DNA of 64,000 nt from Oscheius onirici (Eukaryota; Nematoda; Chromadorea; Rhabditida; Rhabditidae): the NCBI GenBank assembly GCA_932521025.1, contig OW051473.1:4464001-4528000 (forward strand). The letters run 5' to 3'. Below the pieces are notes generated by a model. That model had not been told where the DNA came from, did not search any database, and saw only the letters and a list, made by a program, of their open reading frames with translations. Below, piece by piece: positions 47,901 through 60,200 of the stretch (the first letter of the stretch is position 1; each line of letters starts with the position of its first letter). Both the position numbers and the translations under genes were made by a program.

Positions 47901-50900
47901 AAGTCGCGGTACTTCCTACAGAGGAATCTCTTTTACAAGAAAGGAAACATTCCAATAAAAGTAATGCTTCCATTTGACATATTTAAATGTCCATTCAGCT
48001 CATTAACGAATATAAAATTGGAAAAGAGGCTCCTCCGCTGGTCTTTAACAGACTGCGGTCGCAAAAGAACAATTGCCGTAAAGTTGGCATGGAGGATTAC
48101 GCCACCAAAAACGAGCGCATTAACACTATGACTAAAATTTTGATCAAGCAAAAACAAGGCAATGTTTCTGTTAGTTTTCTGTTTTATCAACCTATCTTGT
48201 CTTGTTTAGCATCCAACAAGGCTAGGAATCTCCCCCAGTAACAAATTCTCACTTGGAAACCTGGCCACTGCAATGGACATGAGCGCTTCAAACGCCAGAG
48301 CCTACTTTCTACGACTGATTGAGTCCAAGAATGCTAGAAGAGCTATGTTTACAGTGAGTTTAACCAAAAACAATTTCAACGAAAGTTACAGGTTCCCAAA
48401 AAAATTCCGAAAATAGTTGAAAAAGTTGCTGAGAAGCCTAGTGTTTTACTCACTCCGGGTAACTCTCGAGAATCGAGCATCAAATCCGGAGTAATTGTTG
48501 ACAGTATAGTATTCACGTATGTTCCAAATCAATCATTTTACCTTTTAAATTCAGAAGTTGCCGTCACCAGACAATTCCAGGAAAACGAGTGGCTTGGGCT
48601 TGGATATATCTAGCTTACGAAAGGAAAGGCACCATCTCTAAGCCGGTAACTATTGTATTTAAATAGTTCAACTGAATTACAGACTTTTATGAACGGTTGC
48701 TTCTTTCCTCTCTGGGTCAACGGACTGAACCGTACTACAATTGAGCTCGTGGAAATTTTGCCAAGCAAGAGTTACGACAAGTGCTACATCGTGGTTGAGG
48801 TTCATATGACAAAAAATCTGGATTCTCGTAAAGTCGAAGGTGAGTGCTGATAAGGGCTGCAGATACTGAAATGTAGTAGATAACCTTTAACATTGCGTGA
48901 GAGACTTTGTAGCCAATTAGCGTTAAAATGTAAACATGTTTATGATTTCTGAGAGGTGTTTTCAGGCCACAGTCTCCGAGCAAGGAAGCAAATCCAAGAA
49001 ACGGCACAACCGCCCAAAAAGAAGAAGTATAACACCGACTTTCCGGCATTTGAAAACGCCAAGACCGAACTTGTTTTCTATGGAGCAGTCTTATATCACG
49101 AGGTCAACAAGGGATACAATCTCGGAGCAATGGATATCGAAATAGTGTAAGAGTTTCCACCGAAATTTATAAAATATAATTTCCAGTCCACAGTCTTCGA
49201 TCAGAAACAGAAAGGAGAAACCCGGGTTCGTTGAGGCAGTTCTCAACGAAATCAAGGTCGATTTGTTATGCTATTGGATAAGGCTCTAATTTTTAGAAAA
49301 ACAGCGGCAATCCTTTCCTCACAACTGAGGCAAGGCGTCTAGATGTCAATGATTTGTCCAACTCTGAAGATGATGAAAATGACGAAGATGAAGTAATTGA
49401 CGAAAAGAAGAAGCAAGAAGAACTGCAAGTAAATGATGAAAAGAATAAGGAAAACACGAAAAACAATAAAAACACGAAACGCCGAGCGCCGAACCCAAGA
49501 AACGAAGCAAAGATGAGAAAATTCAACTTTACACGGAATTTCTTCGACTCCTTCACTGGAAAATTTAAGTGGAACAACAAAGGAGAGTATATCAATGACA
49601 AAGAGATGTGTCGATTCCGTGAGTATACTGGACAATGGTCTTCTAAACGTGGGATTTCAGTGTTCCAAGACCAGAAAATATTGAACGATATGAACAAGAT
49701 GAAAACGATCAACAGTTGGCTACCCTTGAAGTTCCCTGAGAGGTTGAGATATCGTTTTCTCTGCTGTACCGAACCCGAGGCAGAATCGTATGAACCGGTG
49801 ATTGATTGCCAAACTCTAACTGTTTTATTTTTTTTAGAAAAAGAAACTGTCTTCAGTGAAGTACAAGAAGCCTAGCTGGGTAGTCTCTGACAAGAATGAT
49901 CATCCGAGCAATTGTATTTTCTGCGAAAGGACGTTCAGTTCGCTGTACACCTTGATGCTTCACTACAATCTCTCCTATCCTCGTTTTGCATTTGTGTTCT
50001 CCTTCCGGGAAAGAGTAAGTAGTAGGCAAATTGCGCAACCTATCTTTATTTTAGGACATTGACAGAATTAACGACAGTAATCCTAGTGTAGAGGATGTCT
50101 TTATCGATATTATGCTGGATCCAAACCATGTCGAGCTCAACGAAGTTATGCCAACAAAAATTAAAGAACCGATCAGACGCCCGATCACCCAGCCTAAGTG
50201 GCTAGTTACCAAGTATGCATGCTTGAAAATTACTCTTTTAACTGTATTTCAGAAAAGCATCGAGAGCCCTTCGTCAAACTATGAGGATGGACAACACAAT
50301 CTTCACACGCTTCCTCAACGTTCCTGAAATTGTGGATGAAACGAGAAGATTCATCACTCGCTTTTTGGATACCAACAACGGTGTGCCTCTCACTCTCTGT
50401 GACAAGGTCAACTACGACCCAAAGATGGTTCCTCAACCAGCTTACGAGATGTTGTCTGAGAAGCAACTCCGGGTAAGACAATAACAATATATTTTAAACT
50501 TTTAAGCTTTCTAGATTGTCCAAGATTACATCGATATTGACCAAGTCACAAAAAACTTCATGTGTACTTGGAACCATCTGATGATAATTATTGGCCGATA
50601 CAATCAAAATCTTCTGGGCGCTTATCTGCAACACGTGAGTTTTGTCTAGCATCGTAATAGTGAAGTCTTTTAGAAACTCTTTCTGGTCGTCTTCTGGAAT
50701 GTACTCAACACTGAAGAAGGTTTCCGAGAGGTTTTCTGCACCCAACTGACTGAATACACTGATGCGGGTGTTTTGTCAGCGGAGGAACAATACGATCTTT
50801 GGGAAAGGTAAGCTGCTTCAAAGATACGTAATATGTTTTGGTTCAGAGCACACCAGCAGGACTACAATCCGCTGAAAGATCGCTATAACAGCATCTACCA

Positions 50901-51292
50901 GGGAATCATCGATTACTGCGCTTTAAGGTACCGAGCTATGAGACGAGGTAAAGTATCTGCTGTTCAAAACACAACTATTTTTAGCGAAGAAAAGAGGAAA
51001 GCCCCTGAATCCTTTGAACTATCCAAGATATGTCCGTCGCAACGTCAAACGTTTCACTGAAACCAAAAAAGATAAACTTGTGGAATTTTGCTTCTGGAAG
51101 ACATCGAAGGCAATTCCTAGAATGGATCCTCGTCGCCTTTTCATGGTCGATCCGATCAGGGTAAGAGAATTAAATAGTACCGGCATAATGTTACAGAAAC
51201 TTACTTCCCGTGTCAACGACTACGAAAGACTCAAAAAATTCTTCCATACCGTTCAGCATACCAATATGAGAGCTGGTGAATTCAACAATTAG
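44937..51292 (+). CDS. SUZ12-like Polycomb (PRC2) subunit with VEFS region
   Basis: Long multi-exon gene of roughly 1,700 residues. SUZ12 is the scaffold of PRC2, the histone H3K27 methyltransferase. The start MDKRGKDPDKNE follows CTTTCAG. Roughly 700 residues of basic, Ser-rich, disordered sequence come first (TRSSRQ, KRPKLETPPSEE), and the exon chain stays open across every junction. From about 47820 the SUZ12 N-terminal pattern begins: RPEEYFSVFETNVKLYHHVG, RYFLQRNLFYKKGN. A zinc-finger-like segment (49913-49990) has CIFCERTFSSLYTLMLHYNL followed by SYPRFAFVFSFRE, but the last zinc ligand is Tyr. The VEFS box (50440-50820) reads LSEKQLRIVQDYIDIDQV, TWNHLMIIIGRYNQNLLGAY, FLVVFWNVLNTEEGFR. 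A basic C terminus ends AGEFNN. C. elegans has only the divergent MES-3 in this role. The N-terminal portion could in principle be a separate gene, but no stop or promoter separates it. Confidence 0.8.
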
Positions 51293-51912
51293 TTCAGAAC
51301 CTCTTTTATGTTACCCAATTGTTATCGTGTTATAGGAAAAGATCTCTTATTATTCTCCTTTTCTAAGTACAAATATATCCCATCTACCTTTCCAGCTTTA
51401 CAGGTGTATAGTTCGAAATGCCCAAATTTCTTTCACCAATGTGCAAATCGCCACCTCAAAGAAAAAATCTTTCCTCATTGTATCTCAACGTCTTTTTTCG
51501 TTTCACTGTTTCTAATTATTCTAATAAAACCTCGTTGACTAGAATTGTTGTATAGTCTTTTATATTTCACAAAGATACAAGCCATTCGAAACATGATACA
51601 TGTCAGCAATTAAAAAAGTAACCGTAGTGGGAGAAATGGTAAAACAATTTGGTCTTCACAACATGATAACAGTCTCTGCTGGTCTCAATTTTGTGGATGA
51701 GTAGTTGCGTTCATTTACTCTGGGCAGATGTCGATTGGAGGAAGCACTGAAACCAATACATCTTTGAGTTGTTTTTGTAATTTACCTGGGACTTAAGATA
51801 GAGATTTCAGAATAACTGGGAGGTAGATCATGCGGGACAAAATGTTTGTTTTGAAATGTCATTGAGAAGCTCGGCGGTGGTGGCCTCTGCATATGGTAGC
51901 AAGTCAGCTTGC
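51293..51912. other. 3' region of the SUZ12-like gene
   Basis: Contains the 3' UTR of the SUZ12-like gene, with AATAAA at 51523, and the convergent end of the small membrane-protein gene. Nothing else is visible. Confidence 0.4.
51523..51528 (+). terminator. Polyadenylation signal of the SUZ12-like gene
   Basis: AATAAA lies about 230 bases after the stop codon, in a T-rich 3' UTR, on the same strand. Confidence 0.5.
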
Positions 51913-52128
51913 TCAGTCCTCTGAAAGTTTCAGTCTTCTATTTTTAAATTTAGAAGTGTAACATGACCGAAGCTTGCACTGACAAAATACGAACCTTTCT
52001 GTGTCAGAGGAGCCAATGCTTTCATACTCTTTGAAGTCGACACTTGAGTTTCGTCGCCAACAGGCAATAAAGCCTAAAATGGCAAAGACAACAGCTGGCG
52101 TGATGAAGCCAACCAATAAATAATACAT
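51913..52128 (-). CDS. Small single-pass membrane protein, unknown
   Basis: A coding exon preceded by a good acceptor (CAATTGCAG) on the minus strand begins MYYLLVGFITPAVVFAILGF and continues IACWRRNSSVDFKEYESIGS. That is one hydrophobic segment followed by basic residues and a cytoplasmic-type tail. A 53-55 base intron (about 51950-52005) leads to a last exon ending LKLSED. The mature product is about 55 residues if the Met at 52128 is the start. An upstream exon with a longer N terminus is possible, since the acceptor could be cis- or trans-spliced. I do not recognise the family. Confidence 0.5.
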   Translation of the reverse strand: MYYLLVGFITPAVVFAILGFIACWRRNSSVDFKEYESIGSSDTERFVFCQCKLRSCYTSKFKNRRLKLSED

Positions 52129-53359
52129 GATCTGCAATTGGTTTGATACACTTGAGCAGTAATCAAGTGTGACTCAGAAGATGTATAAAAGCCAAAAGAT
52201 TTGCTGAATAGGAAGTACGACTAATTTGTTTTCGACCCCATAGAGTAAATGAGAGCAGGCGTGTGCATTTGTTTAAATACCAATTTCGGGGGAGTTTAAG
52301 CATGTGGTCATCAGCACAATAAAAAAGGCAAGTGTAGAAAAGTGTACGAGTCGGCTTTAAAAAAATGGAAACCTAAGCGGATAAGCAGAAAGAGAATCCT
52401 CAGCTTCCAGCAGTCTCGAGTGGGCGATTCTCAAGCGGTCTTTGGCGCGAGAAGAGCGTGAGAGTACTGCGGGAAATGAAAATATGCATTTTGCCCTCTG
52501 TGAACACTAAGATAGAATAGATCCGTCAAGAATCTCATCAAAAGACAATTTCCGGATTGTTGGATATGAAAAATTGGTCAAAATGAGGTGAGAACAAAAG
52601 TTTGGCCAAGTCTAGAAAAATTTGTTTGCGCAGCAATAAAGCCAATTTGCAAGATGGCTTCGAGGCTTGAAAACAGAGCCGATCAGTCATACTCTACTAA
52701 TATGGGGTAGAAAACGAGGGCGCGGCACACCCCCAGCGCAAAAATAGCAATCGCAGTCGCATTTTCCCGCTCTTGAAAATCCGCTTGAAACGTGCAAAAC
52801 TGTGCTCTGGAGCTTTATAGAAGATTATCATTTTTAGCAGAAAATCACGCAGAACACCGAGCAGAGATGAAAGAGGATATATGCTGTTCTGCTGAAGTGG
52901 ATAAAATCCGAAACAAGGAAGTTGGAGTCGATTGAAAGTGCGGCAGGTGTGGACATCCGTTCACTGACTTAATTTCTTTTGGCGATATGCTCTCCGTGGA
53001 GTGCTAAAAAGATTGGAGTGTGTATTCACTGCTTTTTCGTTCAACAAAATACACATTGTTTTGGACTTCTCTAACGATGTTTTAAAAATAGCTGATTGTT
53101 CTACGTATGGGTGCGATTATGTCTCGATATGCTGCGTGACTTCCAGCTGTCTGCCAAATATCAAAGGAATCTGGGAAGTTTTTGTGACCCCAAAAGCGCT
53201 ATTAGGAACTAGGCGAGTTTGGGTTTGTTTATTGGGGCACAGAATCCTTCTTTTGACACACTTTCTTCGAACGCTGACGCACATAACATTTATTAGTCTC
53301 TATAAGGCATATCACAACCGTGTAAATCACAAAGTTACTATTGAATATATGGTCCTTTT
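52129..53359. other. Intergenic region between the small membrane protein and aco-1
   Basis: About 1.2 kb. A plus-strand frame at 53001-53408 overlaps the 3' end of aco-1 in antisense and shows no domain. No RNA gene or repeat was recognised. It should contain the promoter of the small membrane-protein gene and the aco-1 3' UTR. Confidence 0.4.
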
Positions 53360-56300
53360 TTACTTTTGGATGAGCGACCTGATCATGTATTGCAGGATGC
53401 CTCCGTGACGGTAGTAAGTGAGCTCAACCTCAGTGTCAAATCGGCAGACAACTTCAAAGCTAGGTTCAGAAGAAACCTTGACAGTAAGAAGCTGACCAGG
53501 CTTGAGGTTGGAAGGAACATCGATGCTAGAATACAAGATTTTTTGATTTTTTTTAGAAACCACATACCTGAACTGCTCCTTTCCAGTAAGTCCAAGGGAT
53601 TCAGTGCTTTCTCCAGCCTTGTACTGCAGAGGCACAATGCCCATACCGATGAGGTTACTACGATGGATGCGCTCGAACGATTCAGCAATGACAGCCTTTA
53701 CTCCCTGGAGGAACGGTCCCTTAGCAGCCCAGTCACGAGAAGATCCGCAACCGTATTCTTTTCCGGCGAGGATGATAACCTGAAAATATATATAAAAATT
53801 TATAGTTAGTTACATACGGGTTTGTTTTCCTGCTGATATTTCTCGGCGGCATCATAGATGTCGAGCTCCTGACCAGAAGGAATGTGAAGAGTCTGAGGTC
53901 CGACTTTAGAAGCAAGTTTGTTCACAAGGCGGATGTTGGCAAAGGTTCCACGAGCCATGACTTCATCATTTCCACGGCGAGCTCCGTAAGTGTTAAAATC
54001 TCTGGGAGAAAGTCCACGGCCAGCCAAAAAGCGGGCAGCTGGAGACACCTTAGAGATAGAGCCAGCGGGCGAAATGTGATCAGTGGTGACAGAATCTCCA
54101 AGATTGAGCAGACAGTACGCGTTTTCAATGTTGGACTGTTTGGGAAGTTCCTGGGTCTGAAACAGTATTGTGCTATTATGCAAATTTTTGAACCAACCAT
54201 GCTCTCGAAGAAAGGAACCTTCTTGATGTAAGTGCTTTCCTTATCCCAGGGATAAAGCTTGACAGGAGGACATTCGAGATGCTGCCATTGCTCGGATCCA
54301 AGTTCGATGTTGGCATAGACCTGAACCCTTCAATAGAAAAGCAGTTAAAACAGACCAAACCTCCTTGAAGAATTGAGGTTTGACAAACTCTTCTTCAAAT
54401 CTGGCGACCTCTTCACGAGTAGGCCAAATGTCCCTAAGGTAAACGTCTTTTCCGGCAGGAGTCTGAGCGATTACTCCGTTGATGTCCTTGTTTACGTTTC
54501 CGATGATGGAATATGCAACAGCAAGAGGAGGTGAAGCAAGGTAGTTGGCTCGAACAAGAGGATGGATTCTGCCCTCAAAGTTACGGTTTCCTGAAAGGAC
54601 TCCGGAGACGACGAGGTTGTTTTCTTCAATAGCCTTGGTTACTTCGTCATCAAGGGGGCCAGAGTTTCCGATGCAGGTCATGCAACCGTAACCAGCAATG
54701 TGGAATCCAAGTTTTTGAAGGTAGGGTAGGAGGCCAGAAGCTTCAAGGTACTTGGTGACAACGCCAGATCCAGGAGAGAGGGACGTCTTGACGTATGGTT
54801 GAACATCAAGTCCTAGTTCGACAGCCTTCTTTGCAACGAGTCCAGCAGCAAGCATAACACTAGGGTTACTGGTGTTAGTACAAGATGTGATGGCTGCAAT
54901 GACGACTGATCCGTGGCTCAAATCAGCTGTACGTCCATTGTTGGTGACTGAAACAGTCTTCGTAGCTTCTTCAGTCTTGAGTCCGAATCCCTTGAAGGAT
55001 ACCTTAGCTGTGAGACCGTTTGTGAAATCGGAGTGAAGAGTCTTAAGGTCGACTCTATCATGAGGTCTCTTCGGTCCCGAGACTGACGGAAGAACTGTAG
55101 CCAGGTCGAGCTTCAATAGAGTGGTGTAATGAGGACGGAAGTTAGGATCAGTGTAGTCAACAAACAAGTTGTTTGCGCGGAGATACTGCTCAACACGCTG
55201 GCAGTAGGCTTCATCACGTCCGGTCTGAGCCAAATAACTTAACAAAAAGATAAATTAGTTTCTAAGCGTTCACCCACTCTACGGTTCTCTTGTCAACTGG
55301 GAAGAATCCGACAGTGGCTCCGTACTCGGGGCACATATTAGCAATGGTGGCACGATCAGCAATAGAGAGTGAAGCTACTCCTTCTCCAAAGAACTCAACA
55401 AACTTTCCAACCACGCCAAGATCACGAAGGTTCTGTGGAACTAGTCATAACAATAAAATCAAAAACTACCTTGGTAATGGTCAGCACAAGATCAGTGCTA
55501 GTGACCACATCTCCCATTTTGCCAACGAGCTCATATCCGACAACCTCAGGAATGACCATGGAGATGGGCTGTCCGAGCATAACAGCTTCGGCTTCAATTC
55601 CTCCAACACCCCATCCGAGGACTCCAGATCCGTCAATCATGGTTGTATGAGAATCAGTTCCAACAACCGAGTCGGGGTACAGGACACCATCCTTGTCAGC
55701 AAAAACGGTGCGAGACAGGTACTCCAAGTTGACTTGGTGCACGATTCCTGACCCGGGGGGCACTATCAGAAGGTTGTCAAAAGCCTTGGATCCCCACTAA
55801 AAAGTGATGATTGATTATGGATCAGTCATTTATTGTGGAAAGTCGCACCACATAGATCTTATCTCTACTGGTGATAAGCTCGTAGAAAAAAGAGAAAGTG
55901 TACCTTGAGGAAGTTGAAACGCTCCTTGTTTCTCTCGAACTCGATGGACTGATTCTTGTTAAGAGCATCCAAGCTGTAATGTAAAACAATAAAAAGAGTA
56001 ATACAAACTACTCACTTTCCGTAGTGATCTACCTGGACGGAGTGATCGATAACCAGGTCAACGGGACAGACCGGATTGATCTTGGCAGGGTCAGCTCCCA
56101 GCGATTGGACAGCATCACGCATGGCAGCGAGGTCAACCACGGCAGGAACTCCACTAAACTATATATTATGAATTGTGAAAAAAGTTGTTTTACGTAAAAT
56201 CCTGAAGAATAACGCGAGCCGGCTTGAAAGGGATCTCTGCCTGTTCATGCTGACTTTTTTCCCAGTTGAGGATGGTCTCGACATCGGCCTGTTTTACGTG

Positions 56301-56496
56301 GAACTCGTCACAGTGACGGACAGCAGCCTCCAGAAGATAGCGAATAGAAATAGGCAGATTTTCTACATAGAAAAAAATATATAAAAGAAGAGAGAAAGGA
56401 CCAACCGTAACGAGAATCCTTCAGTCCATTAAGGTCATAGTACTTGTAGCTTTTTCCGTTGATTGACAGGTCCTTGAGAAGTGATTGGTAGGCCAT
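53360..56496 (-). CDS. aco-1: Cytosolic aconitase / IRP1-type aconitate hydratase
   Basis: Iron-sulfur enzyme that interconverts citrate and isocitrate in the cytosol. The start [20 protein letters not shown] is typical. Key parts in order are [54 protein letters not shown] and [16 protein letters not shown] with the first cluster Cys. [17 protein letters not shown] gives the second and third Cys. [20 protein letters not shown] follows. The swivel domain has [16 protein letters not shown] and [20 protein letters not shown] (53700-53755) with [20 protein letters not shown]. It ends YMIRSLIQK. About 890 residues with 10 or so short introns. All cluster ligands and catalytic loops are present. 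C. elegans ACO-1 (ZK455.1) is an iron-regulated aconitase, and its neighbours gcy-9 and npr-9 are also neighbours here. Confidence 0.95.
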
Positions 56497-57223
56497 TTCC
56501 TATACCTCTTTAGTATTTGCTTGTTCAAAACAATGTAAAAATGAAAAGATGATATTAAAAGCTTTTAAGCGATGTCAATGGGCGGCGCGCCAGGCTAGCT
56601 GGGGCAGTGCCGGGTCAAAGAGTGCGTCCACCAGTCTACACGTGGCCAACTCCGATTATATCGGTGTGCCCTTGAATTAGCTCGCGAGTCTTTGGCAACG
56701 ATTTATTTTAATTTGTTTGAATGTGGCAAAAAAGTCAAGTTTGTTAAAACCTTTAAAATCGCCTTTAAGCAAAAAAGAGTCCCTTATATAAATACCACTC
56801 ACTGTTTTGAACCAAGCTAATATGAGGACAGAAATTAGAAAGTCTGTGACAGTTTTGTATTGCCATGTTTTAAAAGAAATGTCTCACGGGAGACGCCATT
56901 CGGTCATAACAAAAACGTCGGCTGAGAATGCGCCACCGTTTTCTATCAATGTTCTGAAATCGAGCGCGCCAGACAAACGCGTAGGAGAAATGCAGTCTGA
57001 AAATAAAAGCGCCAGATAGCGTTCCTGCAAAGAACGGACGCGGATCACGCCACGTAACTCCAAACGCCGTGTTGCAATTCCGAGATGACTTAAAGAGGAG
57101 GCGGGGACACATTTGGTTCATGTTCTATGTACCAGAAACATTTATGAAAAAATAACTTCATTGACAAAATAAATAGTCGGAGAAAGCCTATTGACTCAAA
57201 GTAGGTTATATTTCTGATTAGTT
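56497..57223. other. Intergenic region between gcy-9 and aco-1
   Basis: About 0.7 kb holding the gcy-9 3' UTR and the aco-1 promoter. Small frames at 56807-57019 (+) and 56870-57121 (-) overlap each other and show no domain. Confidence 0.4.
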
Positions 57224-60200
57224 TCACCGCTTCTGTTTTCCTTCCAGGAAAAAGGTCATGCATTCTCCTTTGCCCTAAAACTCTTTTTGTTTGAACGAAA
57301 AAGACATTTCAACTTTGACTTCAATCTTTCCTCGTTCAGTACATACAAATTCTTGAAAGAAGCAATGTAAAAGGTTGTATGCTTGCTCAGAAATCTAAAA
57401 AAAGGCTTTCAGCTGTTTCAAAATCTATTAAACCTGTATTTTATTAGCAACTCCAGTGCTTTCCATTCTTGAAGCTGTGTTCACAGTATCACCAAAAAGA
57501 CAATATCTTGGGGCTGCTAGGCCGACAACTCCAGCTGCTACACTTCCAGTATGGAATCCTATCCTGACCATCATCAGCTCTTCCGGTCGATGAGCCAATT
57601 TAAAGTTTGAAACGAACTGAACTCAGCTTAGTGATTATGATTAATATACTTACAGCTCTCATTTTTAAGGCAATATCTGCTATGTTCTGCACATGATTAT
57701 TTCCATTTTCTTGAGGAACTCCGGATACAATCATATAAGCGTCACCAATAGTTTCGACCTAAAATATAATTTAAACATTTTATCGCTCAAATTACCTTGT
57801 AGGCATCATGTTTTGCAATTATAGCATCGAATCCGCTAAACATATCGTTCAAAAACGTGACCACTTGCAGAGGAGTTGAAGTGGATGATATTCGAGTGAA
57901 ACCTCTGATGTCGGAAAATAGCACTGTGGCGCATGCATACAGTTGCGGAAGAACAGGCTTTCCGACTTTCAAATCTTCGGCAATCGTTCTGAACCAAAAG
58001 CTATTGGATAATGTCAGGCATACTTTGGTAGCATGCTATTCAATAGTCTATCGGCTTGTTTCTGAGCTTCTTCCAGTAGTGCCGTTCGGTCCCTGACCAT
58101 GTTTTCCAAATTTGTTGTATACTCTTCCATCATTTTCATCATTTGATCAACTAGAGAGCCTTTTCCGCTGAAAATAGCGAGTTCTTTATACCCTTGTGAT
58201 TCTCACGTCGATCTAAGATTGGCATTCACCATAGAACGGATTTTTTTGATGTTGGGCCTCATCTCTGGCAGTTCGAGCCAACATGCTTCCAAGCAAGAAA
58301 GAAGCTGCAAGTTGTACCCTTCTTCCTTCGATTGGTGAGACGAGGGAAATGAAGGGCGAATAAGCTGATCATCTTCGTTGGACATCGCTATCATTTCCAG
58401 GAGCTCTGCATGAGCTATGATTCAACGTGAAGAAAAACCTACTGGTGATACTTTTGCCTCTTTCATGGAATGGTTGTACTCTGAATAAAATTTGGTATAA
58501 CACCATTCCGAGCGAGTAGATATCAGCAGGTTGCGACCCTTTTGGGAGACATTTTCGTGAAACAAGTTCTCGAATAATCTCGGGTGCTTGTTGAATATAC
58601 TCTGAAAACTCTTTATGCACTTTTTCAATTGGCCTACTTCTATCCATCAGACTCTCTTGTTCCTCTTCTTGATTATCGGGCGAAAACCGTTTGATTTCGT
58701 TATGGTAGAGCTTCTCCGCAACGATTACTTCAGTGCAGAAATTAGAGAGTTTTATCGTCCAGTTTGAATCAACCAAACAGTTTTGAAGACAGAGCATTCC
58801 GTGGTAGACAATTGGAGTTGAATGGAGAAATCCAAGTCCCTAAAGAGACAAACGCGATTGAAATCCAATTTACACTCACTTTCACAACATCTTTTGCAAA
58901 AGCTACTTGAAAGTTTCTTCCGAGCTTCATCTCATCGTTGAACAAGACGTCTTCCAGACTTCCTCGACTGCACAAAATCCACATTACGATGAACTCGTTT
59001 TGTTGATTGAATGCAATTCCATAGAACTTGTTTAAATTTTCGTTTTCCAGAAGTTTTAGCTAAAACCAGACTTTTTGATCAGCATTGTTATTTGTACCTC
59101 TTTCAGAAACCTCAACTCATTTCGCATAAATGTGATGTTTCTCATTTGTTGGAATCGTTTAATAGCAATTCGAACTCCATTAGAAGTACCCTAAAACAGT
59201 TGAAGGGATAGGATTGTTAGTGCCTGTTTTGCCGAAATCAAGTTGTTTCCCTTTGAACCGAGACTTCCGGAGAATGAACCGGAACTTTGTGATTTGCTTG
59301 CCATGGAGTGATCCGACCTCTGAACAAGGAACATATCATATTATAAATTGAGTGAACTGCTTTGGTGTGGTCAACTAGTCGGACAGAGTCTCTAGGAATC
59401 CTCCAGGTCATGTCGTAGAGCAGCCGTTCTTTTCTGAAAGTAGTGGTAGTTCAAGTGTATAATTGGACATACTGTTTGAGATAAATGAAGTAGCCGAAGG
59501 GGACACTGACAGTAAAGAAGAGAATAACACCGAGCAAGACAAAAAGAAAAGTGTAATCACACTCAGATCCTGTGAAACCGCAGCCAGGCACAGCTTTTGG
59601 GAGCTGCCCATTATGCGAGAACCAGTAGTATTGCTCAGTTTCATGTGCCACCTGCAATTGTAGATTTAGAAATTGTACATTTACAACTCACATGTTCTGA
59701 GCATAGAGCAGCATCTTTAGCACAAGTTATTCTGTCGGCTATTTTAGCTTCCAGCTCCACGACAATCCTCAAGGTTCCGTTGGTAGCGTGATAAGTTGCA
59801 TAGCTTGGCACTCGAATTGCCTTGTTGTTAATTACCACTTGTCCTGTGGCGCCTGAATTCTTTTTGTACCAATTCTACGGTGACCATTGACCAATAAACT
59901 GTCTGTTTGTCATCTTTTGCCAGATGAGGGAACCATTCTGATGGACATCGTATCCTCCGACTTCCTCATAGGCATCTCTCAGAGCCAACCCGTACAGAAA
60001 TAAGGCATCGTAGAGGCTCATGTAGGCCAGAGTAGCATACTAGAATTTGATTGCAGAAACTAAATCGTTCTTACATGGCTGCTGAGCATTCCAGTTGCCT
60101 GACTGAACTTATGCTGAAAGTCATCAAAAAACTTTTTGTCGTATCCATGGGCCGTGATTATGATGGTATGCTCAAATGCTGCTTTCACTTCTTGTTTATC

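Noticed and set aside
49293-49712. 139-codon minus-strand frame rich in Phe and Ser
   Set aside because: Antisense shadow of the Lys/Glu/Asn-rich region of the SUZ12-like gene.
53001-53408. 135-codon plus-strand frame antisense to the end of aco-1
   Set aside because: Overlaps real coding sequence in antisense and shows no domain.
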